NCBI GenBank assembly: GCA_030549335.1
Contig: CM060196.1
Location: forward strand, 6,959,501-7,023,500
Reading direction: 5' to 3'
DNA from: Pontederia crassipes
Taxonomy: Eukaryota > Streptophyta > Magnoliopsida > Commelinales > Pontederiaceae
Length of the DNA: 64,000 nt
The position numbers and the translations under genes are program-made. Every line of letters begins with the position of its first letter. The first letter of the stretch is position 1. Positions 1-13,171 of this stretch are shown here, piece by piece. The notes under the pieces are model-generated. The model saw only the letters and a program-made list of their open reading frames with translations. It had not been told where the DNA came from and did no database searches.

Positions 1-842
1 GTACTAACTTAGATTTTACTCTTCATCTCTTTCAGTTAGATTTGTAGACTTTCAAAGTTTCACCGGAAATGGAGTGCAGACAGCTGGATCATGTAAATGT
101 CAGTACTTAGTATAAATAAATATACTTGTAGTTTATGTTTCCTGTTTTCTCCTGATTGGCCATGAACTTCAACATACTTCCTGATCACCGCATGAAATCA
201 TAGGAAAAAAACTTAGCAACCTTATTTTAATGATAATTTTGGCATTTTGGATTTAAATGGTAATAATAATTAAAACTCATATGCCTCTTTTTTATTATTT
301 TGGATGATTATGCTCGATTTTGCTTCAATTTTGAGATTCGGTGTTAGCTTATTAGTTTACGCATCTTCTATTGAATTTATCAAATTATGTTGATGTTAGA
401 TTCAAATTATATTTTTATATTTTAGATTTTAGATTCAAATTAGTGCGCACTTTAGATTTTGCTCTTCAATAGATTTCAAATCCGAATTCATGTTTTTTTT
501 TGCATTTTCATTTGTTATAACTTTCTGCAATGATGTTACTCTATTTCAATTTTGTGCAGTGATGTTTTGCGACCAAGACGTTATGCGAATTGAACTTTAG
601 CTCTTCATCGTGACCAAGACGTTATGCCGAATTTTTAGCAGATGTTTCGATTATGTGATGTTCAATTTGTTTCATGTTTGGATTATGTGAATTAAGTGTA
701 GTAATTGAATTATCTGTGATGTGATGTAATTGAATTATCTGTGATGCGAATATGTGAATCTATTATATGTGAATCTGTGAATTGAATTATCTGTGAATCA
801 AATGTGTTGTATTATATCTGTTCGGACATTTAAAATTCACCA
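1..842. other. Unrecognised AT-rich DNA
   Basis: No gene is recognisable. A 16-base string (gaccaagacgttatgc) occurs near 571 and again near 612. The string ttgaattatctgtg recurs near 704, 731 and 783, and a close relative follows the CACTA end at 1362. These look like local duplications in decayed repeat DNA. Confidence 0.5.
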
Positions 843-1362
843 TTTTTTTTATATTTACGACGGTCTTGACCGTCGGAAACAGCTGAAATATTGCAATCTT
901 CAACGGATTTTTTCGATACTTACCGATGGTTATATCCGTCGGTACAGCGTTATCGACGGTCGTAGCAGACGAGTAAAACCGTCGATACAAGATTGTCGAC
1001 GATTTGAACCGTTGATAGTATCGACGGTTAAAACCGTCGATAGTATTCATGGTTCAAGCCGCCGATAGATATCGACGGCACGAACCGTCGATACTATCGA
1101 CGGTTTAAGCCGCCGATAAATATCGACGACACGAATTATCAATACTATCGATGTGTAAACCATCGATATATATCGACGGTCATAACCGTCGATATTATCG
1201 ACGGTTCGTGCCATCGATACTCAACGTTCGACTGCCGCGCCCGCCAGCTAGATCGCACGGACACTGTCCGTCGAAAGAATCGTCAGAAATCGTGATTTCC
1301 GACGGATCTGGTCATTTTACAGACGGTTAGGATCGTCGGTAAAAGGCAATTTTCTTGTAGTG
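843..1362. mobile_element. Right terminal fragment of a CACTA (En/Spm) transposon
   Basis: The segment ends at 1350-1362 in ttttcttgtagtg, the reverse complement of the CACTACAAGAAAA terminus typical of plant CACTA elements. Before that come about fifteen alternating direct and inverted copies of a cgacggtt/aaccgtcg motif, which matches the subterminal repeats of this superfamily. No matching left terminus or transposase was found, so it is a truncated end. The left limit is set at a T-run followed by tatatttacgacgg, because the second CACTA end in this window (42827-43247) begins the same way. A flanking 3-bp duplication cannot be tested without the left end. Confidence 0.75.
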
Positions 1363-3667
1363 AATTATCTGGAGTTGATACATATAACATATATATATAT
1401 ATATATATATATGAGTCATATTCATATAACGATTCACAAAGAAGTGCAATTTAGCATCATTAAAATATCTACAAACATAAGTCTATTTGTCAGTTGAATT
1501 CTTATTCTCTTCAACGTTTTACTTCAGTTTTTGTATTATTTATACCTTAAAAATTATTGATAACGTCGCATATAATTGAACTTCTAAAAAAAAGAAGATT
1601 GCATTCTTTACATGTAAAATTTTGTGAAATTGCTGACATTATAAACCTTCAAGCATAATTTTACAACATTGTTTCTCGATTAGATCTCTTGAATCAGACA
1701 TAAAAGAAAGAAAGAAAAATCGTGCACTTCAGGACCGCCGCCGTCGGCGGCGGCGGCGACGATGATGATGATGATAATAATAATAATATTATTTAGCAAT
1801 TTGATCCCTTCAATTTGAGGCGTGACTATTAAAAAAATATTTTAGTAATAATGATGACGTCTTAAAGTTCTATCTGAGCTCTTTACGTATCGCTCGACTT
1901 TTTTGCTTAGGGATGCACTTAATTAATTAATCGCATGGCTTAACCAAATTTCATATTCGATATCCCATGACGACTGATCCAAACATAAATTACTCGGACC
2001 AAATTAAACTTTCTCCAGAAGGGGGAATCGAGGTGGTCCTGAAGCTCTTGATATTGTGATCTACACGTCCGAAATCTCTCATAATTTCCGACGGATTAGT
2101 TTTGATGATGATATATACGATTAATTAGTGCTTAATCATTAATTAATTAACTAAGTCTTGGTTTGATATAAATTTTAGTGAGTCAAGGAAGAAACACGTT
2201 CGTTCATAGGGAATCCGTTCAACGTCTCGTTCGTCACCTTTCGCTCGCTCCAAATGGAGGAATGGGTTTTCAATTGGCCCCTACTTTTCTGTCAAAATTT
2301 GAAGTCAATTGTATTAATTAGTTGTGAAGACGCCGAATACAATGCTTCCTACTCGAAACATTGTATTCTTTCTCTACCACCGTGGACATCCGTCATTTTC
2401 TCCAATTTATTAATTTAGAAGAAGATTCAAATCGAAATTAACAGACATGCAACATTAATTTCTTAATATGAATATTCTATACCAGAAGCAAAGGATTTTG
2501 GAAAAAAAATTCCCGTCTTCGATATTAGAATAAAAATTTGATCAGAATTATTTTGAATATATTATACATATATATATATGTATATAAGTATAATTATATA
2601 TATATATAATTCATTTACATATATAGGAAAACGCACCGGGTGTAAACACGTGTGATACGCAATCATTGATCTTACCATGTGATAATTTCTCTCTCCTTTC
2701 TTTCTCTCGTTTCTTTCCTATTTATTCATTCAATTATTTGATAAGCAGTCATTGATTGTTTAAAATGTCGTAAATACACACAAATTAGAGTAAGGATTAC
2801 TCTCGTAGTTAAATTTTCTATTAAATTCATTGTTCAACGCAGAAACTTAATTTTACTTTTCAACCAACTTTTCTTTGTTTGACGAAAAAAACCACAGAGT
2901 TCCAGAGTCCTTTTCTTACTCCCCCACACGCATAATTATAATTTTAATGACAATATATTCTAATTAATTATATAGATATATATATGTGGGTTTAATGAAA
3001 TCCAACAGTAGAGTTCTTTCTGTCCTTTTTTTTTCTTTTTCCTGTTGCTAAGTTGTCACGCCTGCACTCTGTCTTCGGAGAGGTATTATGTACAGTTAAT
3101 TTGAGCTGTTCACGAGGCATGCAGATCGAGAGCCGTCGAATGGTCTCACAAATTACGCACTTAATTTACAACGAGGGGGCAAACCATTCAAAGCACGCAG
3201 CAGTCGGAGAAAAATGGATCATGCTCCGAGTGGAGGGGACAAGTTCCTTTAAAGAATGTTCGCACGATTTCATTTTTTTTCTTTTCCGTCGAGGAAAAAA
3301 AAAAGAGAATTACATAAGATATATGTGTTATCATGCATATCGATGGGTCAGTCATACCTCACATATAGATGTTACTTACTGTTTCGGGGGTTCAGCCAAT
3401 ATATATATAATATATATATATGGATATATATATATATCCGTGTCAGCGGAGCATGTGACTCCGCAGGGTCCGCGACAGCCGTCTTCAATTCTCATGTCGA
3501 CGTAGTTAGTGCGAGAGGGGGAGAAATTTAAATAATAATAATAATATTTTGGTTCTTGTGGAGTGATGATGGTATTGGCTGGCCAATTGAACACTTCAAC
3601 TGTGACACGTTACGAGTGGATAACAGTGGTCTTCTTACTTCGCTACTCCTAATACGCTTATAATTAT

Positions 3668-3670
<3 letters not shown>

Positions 3671-3702
<32 letters not shown>
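3671..3702. repeat. (GA)16 microsatellite
   Basis: Uninterrupted GA dinucleotides followed by a purine-rich ggggaggg tract. Open frames across it are artefacts of the repeat. Confidence 0.95.
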
Positions 3703-3705
<3 letters not shown>

Positions 3706-4777
3706 GGAGGGAGCGTTGGGTACGTACATTGCATCTGTGTGTACATGGTTTAGCTTTTGAGATCAAAGTTTAATGGTGGCATGCACCTTTCTGAGAGGGG
3801 CAGCAGAATGAATGGATACACGCCAAAAAAGGCAAACAGTGAGCGAAGCGATCGAGCGCCCAACGCCATTAATAAATTGAGAGGGAGGGGGAGGGGGAGG
3901 GTGGGGGCCAATTCTTGGCATTCTTATCTTTGCACCCAATTGTTGTATTACTAGTGCTGGTCTGCCTGCAGACTCGCTCTTTTGGTTCCCACACCCTCGT
4001 TGGCAATCCACAGGGGGTGTTGTGATCTGATCCAAAGAAGTAACAAATTCATCTAAATTTATCTTCTTCTTTTTCTTTTTTTGTTTAGCCATATAAGTTG
4101 TTTGACTTGGTCACTTAGACATTGACTTCCACACTAATGGGAACTACTGATCTTTTTCCCTAAGTTTGATTCGAAATTTTATCCGTTTTTATTTTTCAGC
4201 TTAGTCAGGAGGCATAGTAAATTTGTAATTAATCATACTGTTAAAGATAAACATATATAAAATCGGATCACATTTAATTTTCGGTGGTATATGAAGAGAA
4301 AAAAGTTTCATGAAATGTCAACTATTATGATTGATTTGATTTGATTTGAGATGATATATACATAATGGTATTTCATTCGAATATTTGAAGTGACAGTATA
4401 GAAATAGCATAAATGTGGGTAGATGGAAGCATTCAGGTGTATGTTTGGTGAGTAATAAAACGATTTGTCCCTAAAGAGGGGAATTAAGGACCTTGTCCAC
4501 TTCCATCTCAATTTTTTTTTTCTTCGTTCCTGGGAGACAAGATGCAATAATTACACCTCGCTGTAAGCATGAAAAATTAGAGGGCCGAGGAGAGACCATA
4601 TTTAAGACGATATATTTAATATTAATTGTTGAAATGGTAACAGTAGTAGAAGTAGGAAATGTTTGTGGGTGGCGATAGGTGGTGGTGAGACAGAGATGCT
4701 GTCTCCCTCCGGCGGACACCAGATACCTCACCCGTACCCTTCCCTCCTACCCCCTACCCCTACCCCTACCACCACCA

Positions 4778-4801
4778 CCCCCCCCCCCCCCCCCCCCCCC
4801 C
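4778..4801. repeat. Poly-C run (24 bases)
   Basis: A homopolymer of about 24 C follows ccctac and cca repeats. Its length is likely to vary or be misassembled. A similar 19-C run lies at 6943-6961. Confidence 0.9.
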
Positions 4802-6942
4802 TTATTACCTTGTATTTTACAGTTCCATGTGTTGACTTTGGATGTTCCAAGAACAAGATGCCCTGGACATGTCTTGGTCCATGCATTTCACAAGAAGAAC
4901 AGAAAAGACACACATATTGATTCACCGTTTATTTAGATAAAAAAAGACTTTTCTACAAAACAATAGATAGTAATTTGTGCGATGCATAATTTGAACTGGA
5001 TCCTTCTTTAAAAGAAAAAAATGTAATTAGATCTGTGGTCCAGTGTGGATTTATGACACCTAACCACTGATATTGTAGTATTTCTACAGTGTGTGTATAC
5101 AATATCAGGTGTATTAAAGGTCCATATATTACCTTAAATTGTGAGAAAAAAATGATAAGGTAATCATCAAGTGAGTCTTCGATGATCAGATGTATTAGGC
5201 ATATGTTATGTGAAAAGTATACTCTTTTTTTTCCTAGTGTGTATATGTACCCATCATAATTAATTGTATTGTCCATATATGTACATTTACACCCAACCTC
5301 ACAATTAAAACGGAAACAAAGTACTTGCCTTCTCCATTCCTAATTACAATCAGACAGACTTGGCAAATACGACATCAAATTATATATGAAGATTTAATTT
5401 TCTGAAATTTTCTCTACTGATGACTACTATTTTTTCATATAAATATTGTTATCACTTATTATCGGTTGATTAATTTGATTTTACATGAAAGATGTAAATA
5501 CTTAAACTTGGTCAGAAAAGATGAATTATTTCTTTGTGACGCAAATAAAGAAAAAAGATAGTTTCATAAACCAAAACATACTTGTCGGTTGTGTAACGTC
5601 GAAGTTGATACTTAACTATTTTTTTTATCGACGATCATCTTTTTTGGAAAAGCAATTTACCACCGGGTATTCTTAATTTTTTGTATTCAAACTTTAATGA
5701 TTAATGGAATGCATCATATTTTTTAAGAAAAAAATAAACCAAAATGTGAGATCAATTTTTTTAGATAGTTGGAAGAGGCCAAGGCCTAAACAATTTTTAA
5801 AATATTTTTTATTAGGCGTTGGGTTAGTGGATCAAAACCATGGAGCCTCCCTCGTTATTCACACAAAATTTGAGCTGTACAAACCATTTACGAGACAAAT
5901 TAATGTGACAGCAGGATGATTTATGAGGAAACAGTAGTTAAACAAATATAAACAACAAGGACGAGTAAGAACTTCTATCACCTTTTCGTAATTTTCGGTC
6001 CTATGGACAAGTTGATGTTGTCAATTACCAATGAGTAAATTTCATGTGATTTCTCGATCTTTACTTCTTTAAACTTGAATAATCTTTTTATATGTTTATC
6101 TTCCGTTCTATCCATAAATAACACTATCCTCTTTAGCCAAAAAAATGTGTAAATATAATTGGGGCTCATATGACCCTTCTTACATTTCTTCTCTATTCAA
6201 GACAAGACTATTGACCTAATAAAACAAATTTTGAAAAATATCTCACGTAAGACTTCAATTCTTGACCTTTATAAGAGAAATCAAAATATCAATCACTTCA
6301 TGGTGAAGTTGATTGGTCTTAAGCGCCTCACTTTGAATATGTAAGATTTTAGTACAATCTTACTTTAAATACAAGCCATGTGATCAAACCATTGTTATTA
6401 AGAAAAAAATATATTATTTTCACAACTCACATAAAAAATGACAATAATATCATCCTAGTTAATTTAGATATTACAAAAACATTATCATTTTCTTATTATT
6501 TAAGCTTTTCGGACAAATTAAAATGTTAGTGAAAAAAAATATTTATTAAGCTAGATGGTTAATTAAATAAGCTATTACGAAATACGAAGAACTTCAAAAG
6601 AGAATTTATCTTAATAAAACATTTCGAATTTAAGATTAATGATATTATATGATGTGAAATTTAATGAGTTAACCATGTTTTCCAAAATGTTTTATTAATA
6701 TAATTTCAAATATTTTTTTCTTAACATAGAATGTTACGTACCCGTCGATCTTCACAGCATCACCATATTTCATATATACTGAATTATGAATCTTCTTTTT
6801 TATGATGAAAAAAATATAATTTTTTTTACGGAAAAAAAAAGAAAGGAGAAAAAAATCCAAAGGAGGAGTCAAATTAAGCAGAGAGAGTTGTTTCCTCCAC
6901 ACCAACCTGCCGGGTAAAACCCGGGAGACGCAAAGCTCACGG

Positions 6943-6961
6943 CCCCCCCCCCCCCCCCCCC
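6943..6961. repeat. Poly-C run (19 bases)
   Basis: Homopolymer of C in a short GC-rich patch, just upstream of the GC-rich stretch that carries G-box motifs. Length is uncertain for any sequencing method. Confidence 0.9.
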
Positions 6962-7224
6962 TGTCCTTCGAGAAAGCCTTTTTCGGGTGACGTCATCTAT
7001 TTTGTTTCCACGCTCCGGATTCACCACCGTTTTTTTTTGTTATCTTATTTGCATTAATTATTGAATTTACTTTAAATAAATTGAAAAAGGAAGAGAGCCC
7101 GAAAAAAAAAGTGGACTAAAATAATTTTTTAAGGAAAAGGGGCAAAAAGAAACGGGGAACTAAAGTTTTAATTTTAAGCTCTGACCCTGCCGCTGCCGCT
7201 GCCGCTGCTGCTGTTGCGAGTTCC

Positions 7225-7560
7225 CACGTGATTCCTCGATGCGCACGCACACGTGCCAGGCTGTGCGGGATTCGCTCTCCCCAACCCGTGTGGGGTCCCG
7301 CAGCTCTGCCAGCCTGTGACCACTCGGAGACCAAGTACGAGCGTGCGTCTTGTCCTACGTGTCGCTCCTCCACGTGTCCGAGTCGCCCCCCACACACCGC
7401 CCTTTCACAGGCCTTCTTCCTCTCTTTTTTCCTTTTTTTTCTGCTTTTTATTTTTCGCTGATTGTACTTGTTGAAAGGCCTTCGTAAATAAAAAAAAAGA
7501 CCATAAAAACAAAATATCTAAAGCGTGGCAGAAGAACCTCACGTACGCTGCGCGCACGTG
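7225..7560. promoter_or_regulatory. Cluster of G-box / ABRE-like ACGT motifs
   Basis: Four CACGTG hexamers (7225-7230, 7250-7255, 7371-7376, 7555-7560) and one CTACGTGTC (7355-7363) lie within about 335 bases of GC-rich sequence. CACGTG is the core bound by plant bZIP and bHLH factors, and ACGTGTC is the abscisic-acid response core. Such clustering is typical of a regulated promoter, but no gene is recognisable on either side nearby, so the target is unknown. Confidence 0.45.
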
Positions 7561-7640
7561 CCAGCCATAATCCAAATTCCCTAGTTAATTAGCATCTAAA
7601 CATGTTCAAATCACTAACTTATTAAAACCGAATTTATATA

Positions 7641-8099
7641 CTACAACAACAACAACAAAGCCTTATCCCACTAGGTGGGGTTGACTACATGGATCATACG
7701 ACGTCATTCCGCTCTATTAGTAACCAAACCTTTCGGTATATTATTCACTAATAGATCTTGCTCTATTAGTTCGCCAAGTGTCCGCCTTGGCCTCCTTCTT
7801 CCTCTTTTAATCGGACTCCAGATTATTTGATCTACTTTTCTTACTGGCGCATCTAATGGTCTTCTCTGAACATGACCAAACCATCTCAAACGATTCTCTA
7901 CCATTTTCTCACTAATAGGAGCCACTCCGACTCGTTCACGCATATGATCATTCCTAATCTTGTATGACCACACATCCATCTCAACATTCTCATTTCGGCT
8001 ACCCACACTTTACGTTCATGTTGTCCCTTCATAGCCCAACATTCACTACCATATAACACTGCTGGTCTTATAGCAGTACGATAAAATTTTCCTTTAACT
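7641..8099 (-). pseudogene. 5'-truncated RTE-type LINE (C-terminal reverse transcriptase remnant)
   Basis: Read on the minus strand, this encodes the C-terminal tail of a plant RTE-clade non-LTR reverse transcriptase. Recognisable pieces are FYRTAIRPAVLYGSECW, WVAEMRMLRWMCG and, after a frameshift, RLRWFGHVQRRP and RGRRRPRRTL. The 3' end carries the clade's usual signature: a segment meaning roughly ADPTWWDK, then TTG trinucleotide repeats (seen as caa repeats near 7642-7657). The palm domain with the catalytic residues is missing, as expected from incomplete target-primed reverse transcription. The octamer tttatata flanks the copy at 7633-7640 and 8100-8107 and may be the target duplication. 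Non-functional. Confidence 0.85.
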
Positions 8100-8107
8100 T
8101 TTATATA

Positions 8108-11100
8108 AATATTAAAATTTTATATGGAAAATTCGAAGGCGTATTTTTTTTACGTCTATAAGGAAATTACGAAGTATTGATTTTTTTATACTTTAGTTAA
8201 GTAATTTAAATTTTAATAATCCAAATTTGTTTGAACTATAAATGTAATGTGAATAGTAAATTACTTAGGCACTTCAATTTAATGAAAAAATATACCTGTA
8301 TTAATTAAACCTGAATTAGCTCTCTAATTGATGATAATTTTTCTTATATATTTTATGGGCACAATATAATATAATTAATTAAATAATAATTAATATTCAT
8401 ATCCAATGTAATTTAGATTAAAATTTAATAGAAGCACGAGTTACTCATCTGTAATTTAAGAGCTGGTTATAAAAAAATTCTGGAATTTGTAAAATATTTT
8501 TAAGCATATATATACATGTGAATATATTGTTATTAATATTATTTCTAAAGTTTATTAGACCATTGCATCATAATTAACTAACAAAAAAAATTAAATTATG
8601 TAATACTACACGTTAGGCATTGACCGTTTGTGCTTTGTTTATTAATTTGTCAATGTTATCTCAGGCTCTCAGCTCTAGTTTACGCTATTTTCCCGTAATT
8701 ATATATTATATTATTTAATTATGTATCGTTATTATTATATTATTATAAATAGAAGAAAGATTGGGGCAGAGAGGGATTTAGAGGAGACCTACGGTACGAT
8801 GAGCCACAGGCCCACGATACGGACGGTTGAGCCGCCGGGAGGGTAGTCCCCACAACCACAAGCCACAAGGGGGAAGCCGGTTTGGTTGGAAGTAGTGTGG
8901 TCCACAGGAGCATCAATGCATCCCGGGTGGATCCGGTGGCACTATTTCCATGTTTTTTTCTCATTTATTGCCGCCATTAATTTTTTTCTTGTATAGGAAA
9001 TAATAATGATAATAATAGTAGTGGTAATAATAATAATAATAATTAGTATTAATTAATATCATTATCATCGGCAACTATACTGCATTGGTAAGATGCATCT
9101 TGTGGGGATTACAAATTAATTGGAATTTTGTCCGCGTTGTGGAGGGGTGGGATAACGTTAAATTGGCGTAATAGTTACCGGAATAGTTGCATTGGCGTCT
9201 TTTTATTCATGAATAAATTGGGACACCAAAATGCGCGTTATATCATTCTGGCAATGACGGAGAAATGCTAATTTTTGCAAGGGTGATAAATAAGAGGAAT
9301 TATTGACGACGGTGTAGAAATTGTATTCCAGACGAATGGTCGTAATTATTAAATCTTAAGTTCTTTGGTCCCAATGATGTCAAACCCAACTATTCTGAGA
9401 ATGATAGGAACAACTGTTCGATTTGTCAACCAAATTAAATATGAGCACATGGTCAGTGCACTTCGATTAGTGGATTAAACTTGCCAAGAAGAAAAAGACT
9501 TCTTAAAAACACCTCATTTTTTTTAAGGAAATTTGTCTCCAAAGTTGTTGGCCCGGATTTCATCTACAATTATGAGAGGATCTACGGATCTAGATAGTGA
9601 AATTTTATGAAACATTTTATCGAAATCAAGAGAGTGAGTTTATCATGATGAAATAGTAAGATAAATCGTAAAAAGAAAAAGTTTAGATCTTGATAATTTT
9701 GTGTGTCTTGAACTATATTAATAGAGTTGATATAGTTTATGTTTTGCTGTTTTGTACAAATAAATACGAAAAAATATTTTAAATTTATTTTTGATGATTG
9801 AGTACTAGGGGTGTGAAATTCTACTTGATTTTGAAAAAATAAATATCTAAATTTAAACTCCAGAAAAAGCAGGACGATTTTTTAATAAAAAGAAACTTAG
9901 TTGACCATGTATTTGACATTATAAGCAGATAATGATTTAATAGCAAATAATAGTTTAATCAGTAGATATTGAATAACGAGTGATGTTTAGCGACCAGAGG
10001 TTCATAAAAAAATATTAATAACTACATTTCTCTGTAAAAATAGTGGTATAATTAAACAATAAACATAAAATAACATAATTGGTCATAATAAGTTATTCAA
10101 TTTAAGCACTATAAAAGTTTTATTATAATGTAGTAAATCAATTATTTACATATCAATCAAGTAAAATGAAATTCCACCAATTTTTTATTACAATATAAAA
10201 AAAATATATTAACAACGAATTTTATATAGTGAATACATGATACAAAAATATAAATTTGGAATTAATATTTTATTTACTATTAACAAATAAATAATTTATA
10301 ATTAAGTAAGCATGGGAAGAAAGAAATGTAGTTGAATAACGATAAAAATAGAAACAAAACCATAGTAAGATAAGTTGTGAAAGGAATAATACATTTGAAT
10401 AGAGTAAAAGTTTTTTTAAAAAATTATAAACATCTAATCGTTAAAGGTTAGTAAAAGTAACTTTTCAAAATCTTTTAATTGGAAATATTAAACTTTACTT
10501 ATTTGTGAATCTATCAAATAAAAAAAATTAGCATTTAAACAAGTAAACGTTAATGTGGTGAAACAGAACCTAAGTTCCATACAAAGAATTTGTATAATTC
10601 CATTTATATATATATTTTGATTCATTTGTTCCTTTATTATCTATACTTTCTTATTGGCATAATATGTTTATTTTTCTAATGAATAATTCATTGTAGACGT
10701 AACAATCTTATTCTCATACAATCTAAATCTGGTTATGCATTTTTTTTTTGCCGATCTAAATTTACGGAAGGCCACCGATGTACGGAGCTAGTAGCACTTG
10801 ATTAATTCAAAACCAAAGTGAAAAAATTTCCCTGGCTCAAAGTGGCCAAGCTGAAAAGAGCGATAAATCTAGTAATGCTCTTATCTCACCTAATTGAAAC
10901 TCATGTGTTAAGTTTCATATTTTATTTATAATATTATATATCTCTATATTAAATATTGTCTTAATTATAATTTTTAAAACGTATCGCATTAAGACAAAAA
11001 ATAAAAATAAAAACACTTGAAAAATCTTACCAGTGGTACTTTTCGTTCTTCCTTCAACTGTTTTTAGAATTTTAAAAAATCGTCCATGGAAAAAGGATAT

Positions 11101-12329
11101 TTCAAGGAAAAAAACAACGACCGTTATCACATCCATTCCTATTCTTGGCCAATTCATGTACACGCTTGCTTATTTATAATGTTCACTTCTGTCTGTGTGT
11201 ACATGATTTATATGCATAAACAGTAATTCTCTTTAAGAACATTAGGGTCCATAAAATTGTCCAAATTGTCATAACTCCAATAGTCTTGACAATAAATATT
11301 TACTGTAAATCCAATCAAAGATGTCTGCTCTTATTGGAAACTTCCTCTGTAATTATTATTGAATTTATGGCAATCATACTTTCACCTGATGCATTCATAA
11401 TCCAGAATATTTCTTTTCAAAGTCATAACAACAAAACTTTTTAAATGCTTATTAAAACAGTAAGTTATCAAGATGTGCTTCAATTATGGAATGCCGAGTT
11501 TCGAGCGTTTGAATTTTTGTGATAAATGTTTCGTATTTTTTTCCAACAACAACTAGGAATCATCATAATTTACATTATTATTTAATAAGAAAATGTCATC
11601 GCATGTAATAATTAAGCTAAAGCTAGAAAGGCACACAAATAATTCACCGTAAATATTAAATTTGTGATGGTGTGCCAGTAAATTGCCAACGTATTTCTCA
11701 GTTTGAAAAGTGCCAAATATTTATTTGAAAAGTGCCAGAGATTAACATTGGCAACCTTAGATTTTTCTCAGTTTTCGACTTAGGAGTTGCTTTAGATGAC
11801 ATATCTAAATGTATTACATAAATTGTGAGCAATATTTTTCTTTTGAAAAAAAAAATAGTCGTGCGGTTTCAAATTGTACATAAATCCAAAGGAGGAAAAA
11901 AAACTAGTTAATTACTGTTTTGCTATTTGGATATGAAGTTATCAGACTAGCATTTTAACCTAAAGGTTATAACAAAAAACCCATCAAAGTAGACATGGAA
12001 TAAATAATTCAATTATCCATTGTCCATAGATAACCTCATGATTGAGTGAAAGTTATATTATCTTTATCCCTAAAAACATGACGGATTAACTTAATCTCTT
12101 TTTTTTGTCTGCGGGCGTAAGAAAGGTAACTTTTTTTTTAATTTCTCTTTTCAACAAAAAGAATATTCAAAATAAATTATCATAAACATTGAATTATTAT
12201 ACTATATATATTTTTATTTATAATCCAATGCCAAAGCGCAATCCATTTTTCAACAAGAGTGAGATGGAAGGACCGACCAAAAGAAAATTAAGTGGAGGTA
12301 AAATTATATTATAAAAGGATTTAATGAGG
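8108..12329. other. Intergenic AT-rich region, no gene recognised
   Basis: About 4.2 kb, strongly AT-rich, with only short open frames lacking family motifs. A small GC-richer patch at 8750-8950 has an open frame of 73 residues on the minus strand that I cannot assign. No RNA gene was recognised. Confidence 0.5.
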
Positions 12330-13000
12330 GGTCCTCGTGTCTGCGCGCCCATCGTCCAATCTAATCATTCCTCTTCATTCACCTTACTCTACGCCAACAA
12401 TCATTCCATGGATGACGACTGCGGTAGGACCGATGGCGTCGGATCATCGCGATTACGGAGTGCCTGGCTCCTACATTCACATTGCCGTTAGGAAGTCCAC
12501 CGCGACTCAAAGGCTCGACACCGAGCAGAGAAACCTAGCAGGAAGCGAGAGAGCCTCCGGCCGACACCACGGAAGCACTGAGGGAAGCAGGTTTCCTCCG
12601 TGATCTTGACGTTGAGCTTCTTGGACAACTCGAGCTAGGGGGAGTTCTCGTTGTCGGAATCCTAGTCTGCCATGGTCCAGCCGTTGGGCCGGCTGAGGCT
12701 CATTCGTATCGCCACCTCAGTCTCTGCTCCGTTGTGATTGTCTATTTGGCCGCCTCCTAAGTCGGCGGCATATCACTAGGACAAAAAGAAGGCGACCTCG
12801 ACCCGGAGCAAGTTTTGGGACCTGTGAAAGTTGAAGACGCCTTGCTAGGTTCATCAACTCCCTCTTCGCCTCGCTGGTGGGAAACCGGGGAATGTCAAAG
12901 GAATTGCCCGCCATGGCATCTCTGCCATTGCGAGGGAATCGACATGCTCGACGACATCTATCGACGTGCTCGACGACATCTATCGACGTGCAAATGTATG
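12330..13000. other. GC-rich islet, possible captured exon or dead gene fragment
   Basis: This segment stands out from AT-rich surroundings by its composition. An open frame of 88 codons (12337-12603, +) and one of 65 codons (12717-12914, -) cross it, but neither resembles a family I know. A perfect 22-base tandem duplication lies at 12945-12966 and 12967-12988. It may be a fragment of a transcribed gene carried by a transposon, or a degraded first exon. I assign no function. Confidence 0.35.
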
Positions 13001-13171
13001 AGGATCTTCAGATGGCGTATGACCCATTAAATTCATTATAAAAACACAATTTCAATGAAAGTTTAACCATTTCTAATAAATAATAATATTTATATGTATA
13101 GATATATTATTTTTAATATCAAATATAAAAAAGATAGATATACAACTGAACAGATAAATATATGATATTAA

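Larger units (their letters stand above)
1363..7219. other. Intergenic region, no gene recognised
   Basis: About 5.9 kb of AT-rich DNA whose short open frames lack family motifs and often run through simple repeats. It contains an (AT)n at 1389-1412, a mixed GGC/GAT/AAT microsatellite near 1735-1790, a TA-rich hairpin-prone tract near 3405-3440, and the GA and C runs listed separately. Confidence 0.5.

Noticed and set aside
860-1250. Regularly spaced cgacggtt/aaccgtcg units as a CRISPR-like array
   Set aside because: Units alternate in orientation, spacing is irregular, and the segment ends in a CACTA terminus in a plant genome.
4663-4936. Two overlapping 85-codon frames at the poly-C run
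   Set aside because: Proline/threonine polymers across ccctac, cca and poly-C repeats; no conserved domain.
12455-12480. String gtgcctggctcctac resembling a plant microRNA start
   Set aside because: Similarity stops after about 11 bases and I see no hairpin partner nearby.
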